A DNA stretch of 64,000 bases from JAAYAO01 sp051133435 (GTDB lineage: Bacteria; Actinomycetota; Actinomycetes; Propionibacteriales; Propionibacteriaceae): positions 310,001 through 374,000 of the forward strand of contig NZ_JBPGNY010000002.1 of the NCBI RefSeq assembly GCF_051133435.1, written 5' to 3'. Shown here piece by piece: positions 46,479-55,163 of the stretch. The notes beneath the pieces are model-generated. The model was not told the origin of the DNA. It made no database searches and saw nothing but the letters and a program-made list of their open reading frames with translations. A program made the position numbers and the translations under genes. The number at the start of each line of letters is the position of its first letter. The first letter of the stretch is position 1.

Positions 46479-46979
46479 TCACTTCTTCGGGTTCTTCCGC
46501 CACACCGCGCCGGTGAGCACGGTCGCGAAGGCCGTCCAGGCCGCATAGGGAGCCATCGCGGCACCGGCGCCCGATTTCACCGCGGCGGCCCGGCGGGTCA
46601 GGTCTGCGCTGCTGAGGGCCAGGATGCCGGCGAACAGCGTCGCTTGCGGGAGCTTGTGCCAGCGGAAGAAGACCCACGACCAGCCGCCGTTGAGGATCAT
46701 GTTGATCAACAGGGCGATCCGGAAGTTGCGGCGGGTGCGGGCGGCTTCCTTGGTCGGCCGGGCCCCGAGTTCGGCGTCCACCGTGGCGGCCGAGCCGGCG
46801 ATCGCGGCATACAGCGAGGTCCAGGCGATCGGAAAGACCACCGCCGGCGGTTGGATGGCCGGCTTCTTCAGGGATTTGTACCAGCGGCTTTCCATCCCGT
46901 CCTGGGTGGCGACCGAGCCGATCGCGGCCGCGGCCGTCACCATCGGGGTCGTCCAGGCCAGTGATTTCTTGATACCCAT
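46479..46979 (-). CDS. TspO/MBR family membrane protein
   Basis: 166 residues with five predicted helices. WYKSLKKPAIQPPAVVFPIA followed by WTSLYAAIAG matches the TspO signature WYxxLxKPxxxPPxxVFxxxW; the later NMILNGGWSWVFFRWHKLP matches the conserved N-x-x-W-S-x-x-FF region. TspO binds tetrapyrroles and affects porphyrin handling and stress responses. A GTGAGGTGGC-type site precedes the ATG. It is convergent with the DinB-like gene and is upstream-adjacent to no tetrapyrrole gene. Confidence 0.9.
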   Translation of the reverse strand: MGIKKSLAWTTPMVTAAAAIGSVATQDGMESRWYKSLKKPAIQPPAVVFPIAWTSLYAAIAGSAATVDAELGARPTKEAARTRRNFRIALLINMILNGGWSWVFFRWHKLPQATLFAGILALSSADLTRRAAAVKSGAGAAMAPYAAWTAFATVLTGAVWRKNPKK

Positions 46980-47062
46980 CTCGCCACCTCACGTCCTTGT
47001 CGGTAGTGCGTGCTGTCGGCAGTACGCGTTGTGGTACCGCGCAGCCTGTACCTCAGACCACG

Positions 47063-49327
47063 CTACTCCCCCGACCTGCGGGCCACCGGGGTGAACCCCC
47101 GCAGCCGCAGGCTGTTGGCGACCACCATCACCGAGCTGAGCGCCATCGCCGCACCGGCGAACATCGGGTTCAGAAAGCCCAGTGCCGCCAGCGGGATGGC
47201 CGCGGTGTTGTAGAAGAAGGCCCAGAACAGGTTGGTCTTGATCGTGCCCAGGGTGCGGCGCGAGAGCCGGATCGCGTCGGCGGCCAGCACCAGATCACCG
47301 CGGATCAGGGTCAGGTCGCTGGCCTCGATCGCGGCATCGGTGCCGGTGCCCATCGCGATGCCGAGGTCGGCGGTGGCCAGGGCGGCGGCGTCGTTCACCC
47401 CGTCACCGACCATCGCGACGTGGCGTCCCTCGGCCTGCAGGCGTTCGATCTCGGCGGCCTTCTGCTCGGGCAACACCTCGGCCAGGACGTCGGTGATGCC
47501 GACCTGTTCGGCCACTTCGCGGGCGGATTCGGTGTGGTCACCGGTGAGCAGCATGGTCCGCAGGCCGAGTTCGCCGAACTCGCCGATCGCGCGGGCGGCC
47601 TCGTCCTTGATCCGGTCGGCGACCGCGATCACCCCGCACAGTTCACCGTCGACGGCGACCAGCACCGCGGTACGTCCGCCGCGGCGGGCCTCGGTGAGGG
47701 TGTCGGCCCACTGCTCGTCCAGATGGTCGGCGGAGGCGCCGGTCACCGCGGCTTCGGTCATCAGTCGGGGTTGGCCCACGAGCACCTCACGGGTGCGTCC
47801 GGCCGTCCGAACGGTGGCACGGATGCCCTGCCCGGCGACATTGCGGAAGTCGATCAGTTCGTCATCGGGCGGGTTGTCGTGGTCGGCGATGGCCCGGGCG
47901 ATCGGGTGCTCGGAGCCGGATTCGGCGACCGCGGCCAGCCCGCGCACCTCGTCGGGGTCCGCGCCGGTGGGGGTGAGCACCTCGGCGACGGCCATCTGCC
48001 CGGTGGTGACGGTGCCGGTCTTGTCCAGCACGATGGTGTCGATGGTGCGGGTCTGTTCCAGAATCTCGGGGCCCTTGATCACGATGCCGAGTTGGGCGCC
48101 GCGGCCGGTGCCGACCATCAGGGCGGTCGGGGTGGCCAGACCCAGCGCACAGGGGCAGGCGATGATCAGCACCGCGACCGCAGCGGTCAGCGCGAAGGAG
48201 ACATCGGCACCCAGCAGCAGCCAGGTGATCAGAGTGCCGATCGCGATCACGATGACGATCGGGACGAAGATGCCGGAGATCCGGTCGGCCAGGCGCTGCA
48301 CCTTGGCCTTGCCGGATTGGGCCTGTTCGACCAGGCGGGCGATCTGGGCGAGTTTGGTGTCCTCGCCGACCCGGGTGGCGCGCACCACCAGGCGTCCGTC
48401 GGTGTTCACCGTGGCGCCGGTGACCTGATCGCCGGGGCCGACGTCGACCGGCAGCGACTCGCCGGTGACCATGGACGCGTCGATCGCGCCCCGTCCGCTG
48501 AGCACCACCCCATCGGTGGCGATCGCTTCCCCGGGCCGCACCAAAAACTCGTCGTCGGTGCGCAGTTCGGCGATCGGCACCCGCTCCTCGGTGCCATCGC
48601 GCAGCACGGTCACCTCGGAGGCGCCCAAGTCCATCAGGGCTCGGATCGCCGCCCCGGCATCGCGCTTGGAACGGGCCTCGAACCAGCGTCCGGCCAGGAT
48701 GAAGGTGACGATCGCGGCCGCGGCCTCGAAGTACACATTCGCCATGCCGCCGGTGCGGCTGAGGGAGAAGTCGAAGCCGTGCCGCAGCCCGATTTCGCCG
48801 GCCCCACCCCACAACAGGGCCCACACCGACCACAGGTAGGCGGCGCTGACGCCCATCGACACCAGGGTGTCCATCGTGGTCATCCGGTGCCGCAGGTTCA
48901 GCCAGGCGGCCCGGTGGAAGGGCCAGGCCCCCCACACCACGACCGGGGTGGCCAACACCCACGACACCCACTGCCAACCCGGGAACTGGGCCGGCGGCAC
49001 CATGCCCAGCACGATGATCGGAATCGAGAGCGCGGCGGAAACGATGAACCGGTTGCGCAGCTTGGTGGTGCGGTCGGCCCGGGCCTCGTCCTCGTCCGGA
49101 TCGGGCAGGGTGGCGGAGTAGCCGATGCCCTCGACCACCGCGATCAGATCTTCGACGCTGGTACCCGGTTCGAAGCGGGCGGTGGCGCGTTCGGTGGCGT
49201 AGTTGACCGTCGCGGTGACCCCGTCCAGTTTGTTCAGTTTCTTCTCGACCCGGGTGGCGCAGGAGGCACAGGTCATGCCACCGATGTCCAGGTGCACCTG
49301 TTCGGGTGCTTCGCGGGTGATGGTCAT
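47063..49327 (-). CDS. copA: Copper-exporting P1B-type ATPase
   Basis: 754 residues. It has one N-terminal heavy-metal-associated domain with MTCASCATRV (Cu-binding CxxC), about eight membrane helices with the CPC motif (ACPCALGLATPTALMVGTGR, ~392), phosphorylation site DKTGTVTTG (~435) and hinge GDGVNDAAALATADLG (~640). It exports Cu(I) using ATP. It is the last gene of csoR-copZ-copA, about 113 bp after copZ. Copper also disrupts FeS enzymes such as PFOR in this window. Confidence 0.95.
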   Translation of the reverse strand: MTITREAPEQVHLDIGGMTCASCATRVEKKLNKLDGVTATVNYATERATARFEPGTSVEDLIAVVEGIGYSATLPDPDEDEARADRTTKLRNRFIVSAALSIPIIVLGMVPPAQFPGWQWVSWVLATPVVVWGAWPFHRAAWLNLRHRMTTMDTLVSMGVSAAYLWSVWALLWGGAGEIGLRHGFDFSLSRTGGMANVYFEAAAAIVTFILAGRWFEARSKRDAGAAIRALMDLGASEVTVLRDGTEERVPIAELRTDDEFLVRPGEAIATDGVVLSGRGAIDASMVTGESLPVDVGPGDQVTGATVNTDGRLVVRATRVGEDTKLAQIARLVEQAQSGKAKVQRLADRISGIFVPIVIVIAIGTLITWLLLGADVSFALTAAVAVLIIACPCALGLATPTALMVGTGRGAQLGIVIKGPEILEQTRTIDTIVLDKTGTVTTGQMAVAEVLTPTGADPDEVRGLAAVAESGSEHPIARAIADHDNPPDDELIDFRNVAGQGIRATVRTAGRTREVLVGQPRLMTEAAVTGASADHLDEQWADTLTEARRGGRTAVLVAVDGELCGVIAVADRIKDEAARAIGEFGELGLRTMLLTGDHTESAREVAEQVGITDVLAEVLPEQKAAEIERLQAEGRHVAMVGDGVNDAAALATADLGIAMGTGTDAAIEASDLTLIRGDLVLAADAIRLSRRTLGTIKTNLFWAFFYNTAAIPLAALGFLNPMFAGAAMALSSVMVVANSLRLRGFTPVARRSGE

Positions 49328-49440
49328 GATCTCGCTCCCTTCGGGTGTTTTCGGGCACGGCGGAGCCTTGGTGGGGGCGCCGGGGCCCGGCTGGTGGGGG
49401 TGGTGCTCAGCTGGCCGGCGGGTTGGTGCCGCCGGCTGGG

Positions 49441-49656
49441 TCAGGCGACCGCGACCTCGTAGTCGCCGGCTTCCTCGACGGCGGTCTTGACCGCGGCGAA
49501 GTCGGGTTTGGTCTCGCTGGTGATGCTCATCTCGCCGGTTTCGTGGTCAACCTTGACCTCGGTGACCCCGTTGAGTTCGGAGACCTCTTCGGTGATGGCC
49601 GCGGCGCAGTGGCCACAGGTCATGCCGGTCACGGTGTAGGCGGTGGTGATGGCCAT
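49441..49656 (-). CDS. copZ: Copper chaperone with heavy-metal-associated domain
   Basis: A 71-residue single HMA domain. TVTGMTCGHCAAAITEEVSE carries the metal-binding CxxC (GMTCGHC), followed by the beta-alpha-beta pattern VTEVKVDHETGEMSI. It delivers Cu(I) to CopA. It lies 23 bp downstream of csoR and upstream of copA. Confidence 0.94.
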   Translation of the reverse strand: MAITTAYTVTGMTCGHCAAAITEEVSELNGVTEVKVDHETGEMSITSETKPDFAAVKTAVEEAGDYEVAVA

Positions 49657-49679
49657 GGGTTTCCTCGTTTCGTCGGTGG

Positions 49680-50003
49680 TCAGGAACGGACCAGGCGGGC
49701 GATTGCCGCCGAGGCCTCGTTGATCTTCGCATCCGCCTCGGCCCCGCCGGAGTGGATGGCGTGGGCGACGCAGTGATGCAGGTGCTCGTCGAGCAGGTTG
49801 AGTGCAGTCGATTCGAGGGCCCGGGTGACCGCGGAGACCTGGGTGAGGATGTCGATGCAGTACTTGTCTTCCTCGATCATCTTCTGCAGCCCACGCACCT
49901 GGCCCTCGATGCGGCGCAGCCGCTGCAGGTGTGCGGCCTTGTGATCGGCATACCCGTGGGTTCCGTGCCCCGGGGCCGATTGCGGTTGTTTCGTCTCGGA
50001 CAT
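49680..50003 (-). CDS. csoR: Copper-sensing repressor
   Basis: A 107-residue all-helical CsoR/RcnR family protein. The Cu(I) ligands appear as Cys in EEDKYCIDILTQVSAVTRAL, and His-Cys in LDEHLHHCVAHAIHSGG, matching the C-H-C site of CsoR. The N-terminal ADHKAAHLQRLRRIEGQVRG is the typical start of the family. It should repress its own operon until Cu(I) binds. A good GGAGGTGGGG site and an operator lie directly upstream. Confidence 0.95.
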   Translation of the reverse strand: MSETKQPQSAPGHGTHGYADHKAAHLQRLRRIEGQVRGLQKMIEEDKYCIDILTQVSAVTRALESTALNLLDEHLHHCVAHAIHSGGAEADAKINEASAAIARLVRS

Positions 50004-50028
50004 TGCCCCACCTCCACTACCCGACTCT

Positions 50029-50045
50029 ATACCCTACGGGGGTAT
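50029..50045. promoter_or_regulatory. CsoR operator
   Basis: ATACCC-TACGG-GGGTAT is a perfect 6-bp inverted repeat with the A/T-rich ends and G/C-rich core of known CsoR operators. On the minus strand the adjoining TATAGAGT can serve as the -10 of csoR, so CsoR would block RNA polymerase. Confidence 0.88.
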
Positions 50046-50060
50046 GGTTTCAAAGATTGA

Positions 50061-50388
50061 TGTGGATCGGGGAATTTCCAGCGGTGTGGGAATCGCCACA
50101 ACTTTCCACAATCCTGGGGGTTGACTGTGAGCAAGTGGACCCACTATGGGGGTGGATCCACTACCCCCACTGGTCTGGTCTTATCGATTTAGCACCACCG
50201 GACCAGGCCTCACCTGACACTGTTTGCCGTAGTCACAATCGTTTTCTGAGGTTTTCGACAAGGTCTTCCCCAAGATCCTTCCACTGCCCCACGGCGTGTC
50301 TGCACAGCTTCTCCACAGTTATCCACACCGGGTGTGCACAAGTGGGGGTTCCGGGGCCTCTTCGGGTCTGCGGGATCGGCTTTCCACA
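50061..50388. other. Gene-free region with DnaA-box-like sites and repeats
   Basis: There is a perfect DnaA box TTATCCACA at 50319-50327 with a one-mismatch box TTCTCCACA at 50309-50317. Two-mismatch boxes lie at 50102-50110, 50380-50388 and, on the minus strand, 50061-50069. Direct repeats GTGGACCCACTA (50135-50146) and GTGGATCCACTA (50152-50163) match at 11 of 12; the second contains the palindrome GTGGATCCAC. An inverted repeat GGTCTGGTC/GACCAGGCC lies at 50172-50209. Together these look like a DnaA-binding region or replication-related site. No ORF with normal codon use covers it. Confidence 0.5.
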
Positions 50389-50710
50389 CCGACCGAGCTC
50401 GTTCCCGGTGAGTTCATTTCGGAGCTCGATGGGCAGCCCAATCCGGCTCTCACTGGGGTGTTCACCCGGTTCGGTACAGCCCGGCGGAGGTGCGGGTGGG
50501 TGACGGGAGGACTCGCCGATCGGGCCCCTGCTGCAACATGCCTGTTCTCGGCCCGCCATCCACCTATACGGCTTTGCCACCAATAATCAGGCCGTTTGCA
50601 GCAGCACCCTTCGGGCCGAGGACCGAACCGACGCGCGGGCGTGGAACCGGTGAAGCCGGTGCAGCCCGTCGCAGTGCCTCGGTGACCGGACCTCGTTCCT
50701 GCCCACCCCG

Positions 50711-50789
50711 GGTACCAAAAACCCCAACTCACCCCTGCCTTCCGCCGGTTTGGGCCGAATCCGGCGAGTGAGTTGGGGGTTTTGGTACC
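50711..50789. repeat. Long near-perfect inverted repeat (hairpin)
   Basis: Arms of 22 bp, starting GGTACCAAAAACCCC on the left and ending GGGGGTTTTGGTACC on the right, match at 21 of 22 positions. Between them is a 35-nt spacer with an inner stem CGCCGG/CCGGCG (50743-50748, 50761-50766). The whole could fold as a ~79-nt cruciform or RNA hairpin. No ORF is inside. It could be a MITE-like element, a small RNA or a bidirectional terminator. The flanks 50390-50710 and 50790-50895 show nothing else I can support. Confidence 0.8.
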
Positions 50790-50895
50790 GCCTGACCCGG
50801 GTCCGGCCGGGAAACACAGGGTCGGGCACAGTGAACCGCGCGCAGTTCCCACTGCACCCTTCGGACAGGTCCGGATACCGCGTTGAAGTCGCAAG

Positions 50896-50901
50896 TATGG
50901 T
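50896..50901 (+). promoter_or_regulatory. Putative -10 (TATGGT) before the LmbE-type gene
   Basis: TATGGT lies 23 nt before the GTG at 50925, leaving room for a short leader that carries the AAAGGGA ribosome binding site. Confidence 0.35.
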
Positions 50902-50924
50902 CGGCAGCGAAGAAAGGGACAGCA

Positions 50925-51695
50925 GTGAGCAGCAAACACCAGGCCGACGACGCCCCGCATCGCCCGCAGCCGGAATCGGCCGAGGAACCCGCACCGAAGA
51001 CCGCCCTGGCAGTGGTGGCACACCCCGACGACGCCGACTTCGGAGCCGCCGGCACCTTGGCCGGGTGGGTGGCCGAGGGTTGGGAGGTGACCCTGCTGGT
51101 CTGCACCCATGGCGAGCAGGGCGGTTTCGACGACGAACAGCACGAACGGATGCCGGAGATCCGCGACCGCGAGCAGCGCGCGGCCTCGGCCGAACTCGGC
51201 ATCACCGATGTGCGTTTCCTGCAGGGCTACCGCGACGGCTGGCTGGAACCCCATCACGAGTTGCAGAAAGACATCGTCCGGGTGATCCGCCAGGTGCGGC
51301 CCTCACGGATGGTGATCCAGTCGTCGGAGCGCGATTACCAGCGCATCAATGCCTCACACCCCGACCACCTGGCCTGCGGTGAGGCCACCATCCGCGCGAT
51401 CTACCCGGCCGCGGAGAACCAGTTCGCCTTCCCGGAACTGTTGCACGACGAGGGCCTGGAACGGTTCTCGGTGCCGGAGTTCTGGGTGATGGGTCACCCC
51501 ACCACCAACTACGCCGTCGACATCACCGACCGCTTCGAGCGCAAGGTCGCCGCCCTGCGGGCACACGAGTCCCAAACCGGGCACCTCGGTGACCAGCTCG
51601 ACGCCTTCCTGCGCAAGTGGGGCGAGGTGGTCGCGGCCAAGCACGCGCTAGGGCACGGCCGATTGGGCGAGGCTTTCTTCCGCGTCATTCGGTGA
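50925..51695 (+). CDS. PIG-L/LmbE family deacetylase
   Basis: 256 residues from GTG 50925, preceded by AAAGGGA. It has a Zn-dependent deacetylase fold with metal site AVVAHPDDADFGAAGTLAGW (HPDD) and ASHPDHLACGEATIRAIYPA. The family includes MshB and Mca of mycothiol metabolism, LmbE and GlcNAc-PI deacetylase. Without more context I cannot say whether it is a mycothiol S-conjugate amidase or another deacetylase; it is shorter than Mca and lacks its typical extension. It is followed by the sugar kinase after 36 bp. Confidence 0.87.
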   Translation: MSSKHQADDAPHRPQPESAEEPAPKTALAVVAHPDDADFGAAGTLAGWVAEGWEVTLLVCTHGEQGGFDDEQHERMPEIRDREQRAASAELGITDVRFLQGYRDGWLEPHHELQKDIVRVIRQVRPSRMVIQSSERDYQRINASHPDHLACGEATIRAIYPAAENQFAFPELLHDEGLERFSVPEFWVMGHPTTNYAVDITDRFERKVAALRAHESQTGHLGDQLDAFLRKWGEVVAAKHALGHGRLGEAFFRVIR

Positions 51696-51731
51696 CCATG
51701 AAAAGCTGGCCTCAACCAGGAGGGCAGCGTC

Positions 51732-52712
51732 ATGCCGCAGCACGTCATGCCACACGAAGTGGTCACCATCACCCCCGCACCGGCCGTCGATTGGACCGTG
51801 CGGGTGGACTCCTTCGAAGTGGACGGGGTCAACCGCATCGTCGAGTCCTCACGCGAGGCCGCCGGTAAGGGCATCAACGTTTCCCGCGCGGTGCGCCGCA
51901 CCGGGATCTCGACGCGGGCGATCTTCCCCGCCGGCGGGGACACCGGGCGTTTCCTGGTGCGCGAACTCGAACGGCTCGGCGTCACGCCGGTGGTGGTCGA
52001 CACCGGTCGCGAGGTGCGCACCAACATCACCCTGCTGGCTCCCGGATCATCCACCAAGATCAACGAGCCCGGCACCCCGCTGGCCCACGACCACCTGGTG
52101 TCGCTGGTGGCCAAGGGGGTCGAGGCCTGCCGCGATGCCGCGCTGATCGTGTTGGCCGGAACCCTGCCGGCCGAGGTGCCCACCACCTTCGTCACCCTAC
52201 TGATCGAGGCCCTGCAGGCCCAGGAGCGTCCGGTCTGGGTGGACACCTCCGGCCCGGCGCTCACCGCCGCGGTCGCCGCTGGTCCGGCCCTGATCAAGCC
52301 CAATGTGCACGAGTTGGCCGAGCTGACCGGACGCAGCATCAGCACCTTCGGCGAGGTCGCCGAGGCTGCCCGGACGGTGCTGCCGGACGACCCGGACGCG
52401 GTGGTGCTGGCCAGCATGGGCGGGGACGGCTCGATGCTGGTGAGCCACCACGCCACGCTGCTGGCCCGCAGTCATGACATCCCAATGGTGAACACCGTCG
52501 GGGCCGGGGATGCGTTGCTGGCCGGTTTCGCCGCAGCCACCGTCGAGGGCCTGTCCCCCGCCGAGAGCCTGGCCCGGGCCGCCCTGTGGGGTGCCTCGGC
52601 GGTCGCCTCGCCGACGACGTCCTTCGAGCCGGATCCCGACTTCGTGGAGCGGATCACGGTGCGCGAGCTGGACTGTGCCGACGACCCGCTGAGCGAACCC
52701 GCGACGGCTTAG
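51732..52712 (+). CDS. PfkB family sugar kinase (1-phosphofructokinase-like)
   Basis: 326 residues; ATG 51732 has CAGGAGGG upstream. Ribokinase/PfkB fold: SREAAGKGINVSRAVRRTG near the N-terminus, a substrate region TLPAEVPTTF, and the C-terminal signature NTVGAGDALLAGFAAATVEG with the catalytic Asp. PKGINVSR plus the sequence style fits the 1-phosphofructokinase/tagatose-6-phosphate kinase branch. There is no fructose PTS gene nearby, so the physiological sugar is uncertain. Confidence 0.88.
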   Translation: MPQHVMPHEVVTITPAPAVDWTVRVDSFEVDGVNRIVESSREAAGKGINVSRAVRRTGISTRAIFPAGGDTGRFLVRELERLGVTPVVVDTGREVRTNITLLAPGSSTKINEPGTPLAHDHLVSLVAKGVEACRDAALIVLAGTLPAEVPTTFVTLLIEALQAQERPVWVDTSGPALTAAVAAGPALIKPNVHELAELTGRSISTFGEVAEAARTVLPDDPDAVVLASMGGDGSMLVSHHATLLARSHDIPMVNTVGAGDALLAGFAAATVEGLSPAESLARAALWGASAVASPTTSFEPDPDFVERITVRELDCADDPLSEPATA

Positions 52713-52831
52713 CAGCCCGACGAGCGGCGACACGCCGAGGCGGTAGTCGACATCACACGAACTATTTTCATCCACCCCCGGTGGATGATGTTTCCCGTAG
52801 CCAGAGAGCTTTCTGGGATGTCCGCCGAGTT

Positions 52832-52919
52832 TTCTCCACAGACTTTCCACAAGCTGTGTGGAACTGTGCGCGCGTGTCTCCACACCTTTCCGGAAACTGT
52901 GCACACCCCCTCTGGATAA
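52832..52919. other. DnaA-box-like cluster upstream of dnaB
   Basis: The 324-bp region before dnaB (52713-53036) has no gene. It contains TTCTCCACA (52832-52840), CTTTCCACA (52843-52851) and GTCTCCACA (52876-52884), which differ from TTATCCACA by one or two bases, and a reverse site TCTGGATAA (52911-52919, one mismatch). They may be DnaA-binding sites controlling dnaB or a remnant of a replication region. Confidence 0.4.
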
Positions 52920-52994
52920 ATGTTGGGCTCCGGTGCCGGATCGGTACTAACGTGCCTCGCGCCCGAGGTCGCCGAAAGTGTCGGTGCCGGGTTC

Positions 52995-53000
52995 TAGGTT
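52995..53000 (+). promoter_or_regulatory. Putative -10 (TAGGTT) of dnaB
   Basis: TAGGTT lies 36 nt before the GTG, giving a short leader that includes the GAGGAGG ribosome binding site at 53021-53028. Confidence 0.45.
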
Positions 53001-53036
53001 TGTCGTGATCGCCATCGACCCGAGGAGGCCGACCCA

Positions 53037-54386
<1,350 letters not shown>

Positions 54387-54421
54387 GGCTCGCCCTCCCA
54401 GGGGAGAGTGCCGGAGGTATC

Positions 54422-54455
54422 ATCAGTATCAGCATCATATGATGCTCCCACTGAT
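54422..54455. promoter_or_regulatory. VapBC operator (34-bp inverted repeat)
   Basis: The arms read ATCAGT-ATC-AGCATCAT and ATGATGCT-CCC-ACTGAT, that is, a 16-bp perfect palindrome AGCATCATATGATGCT at 54431-54446 with an outer ATCAGT/ACTGAT pair. TATGAT inside it (54438-54443) fits a -10 hexamer. It lies 39 bp upstream of vapB and is most likely the autoregulatory site of the VapBC complex. Confidence 0.7.
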
Positions 54456-54493
54456 GCCTGCGGGGGTGTCGTCCCCTTCGATGTGAGGTAGCC

Positions 54494-54691
54494 ATGCGTA
54501 CGACCGTGACGATCGACGACGAGTTGTGGGCCCGGGCCAGCGAGCTGGCCGGCGTCACCGAGCGATCGGCCCTGATCAGGGAGGGCTTGGAAACCCTGGT
54601 CAGAGTCGAGAGCGCCCGTCGGCTGGCTGCCCTCGGGGGCACCGACCAGCAGGCCACGGCCGCACCCCGCCGACGATCCGGCGCGGCATGA
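54494..54691 (+). CDS. vapB: VapB-type ribbon-helix-helix antitoxin
   Basis: 65 residues. The N-terminal MRTTVTIDDELWARASELAG is a ribbon-helix-helix DNA-binding motif; ALIREGLETLVRVESARRLA is the second helix region. The C-terminal tail (ALGGTDQQATAAPRRRSGAA) should bind VapC. GAGGTAG precedes the ATG. It overlaps vapC by ATGA, ensuring coupled synthesis. Confidence 0.9.
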   Translation: MRTTVTIDDELWARASELAGVTERSALIREGLETLVRVESARRLAALGGTDQQATAAPRRRSGAA

Positions 54692-55059
54692 TACTGGTCG
54701 ACACTTCGGTGTGGATCGACCACCTCCACGCCGGGGATCCGCACCTCGTTGACGCGCTGGGCGCCGACGAGGTGGGCAGTCACGCGCTGGTCATCGAGGA
54801 ACTGGCGCTCGGCTCCATCAGAGATCGCGCCACGGTGCTGCAACTACTGGGCAACCTCAACCGATTTCCCATGCTCAGCCACGACGAGTTCATGACGCTG
54901 ACCGAACAGCGCACCTTGTGGGGCCGCGGATTGAGCACGGTCGACGTCCACCTGCTGGGCGCGGTGGCCATCACGCCCGGGGCCCGGCTGTGGACTCGGG
55001 ACAAGCGACTACGCCAAGCCTGTCTCGATTGCGGGGTGAGTCTGCTGGCGGAGAGATGA
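54688..55059 (+). CDS. vapC: VapC-type PIN-domain toxin
   Basis: 123 residues from ATG 54688. PIN-domain acidic residues are present: Asp in MILVDTSVWIDHLH, Glu in HALVIEELALGS, Asp in GLSTVDVHLLGAVA and Asp in LWTRDKRLRQACLD. VapC is an RNase, often targeting tRNA or rRNA; neutralised by VapB. The set of catalytic acids looks intact, so the toxin is probably active. Confidence 0.9.
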   Translation: MILVDTSVWIDHLHAGDPHLVDALGADEVGSHALVIEELALGSIRDRATVLQLLGNLNRFPMLSHDEFMTLTEQRTLWGRGLSTVDVHLLGAVAITPGARLWTRDKRLRQACLDCGVSLLAER

Positions 55060-55163
55060 TGGCGTTCCAGCCACGAAGGACGATGCGGTTGGCGTACATT
55101 GCCAATGCCCTACCCGGTCTGGAATCCGCAAGGCAACATGAGGCGCATTCTCACCTCAGCCGA

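Noticed and set aside
50041..50390. Chromosomal replication origin (oriC)
   Set aside because: DnaA-like boxes are present but no dnaA, dnaN, gyrB or parAB genes flank them, and GC skew was not evaluated; reported only as a DnaA-box-like cluster.
50296..50771. Possible small proteins in the 50.3-50.8 kb region
   Set aside because: Candidate frames have no ribosome binding site, odd composition and pass through the inverted repeat; none resembles a family.
54431..54446. An rho-independent terminator after dnaB
   Set aside because: The palindrome lacks a G/C stem and U-tract, contains a TATGAT -10 and is closer to vapB, so operator is the better reading.
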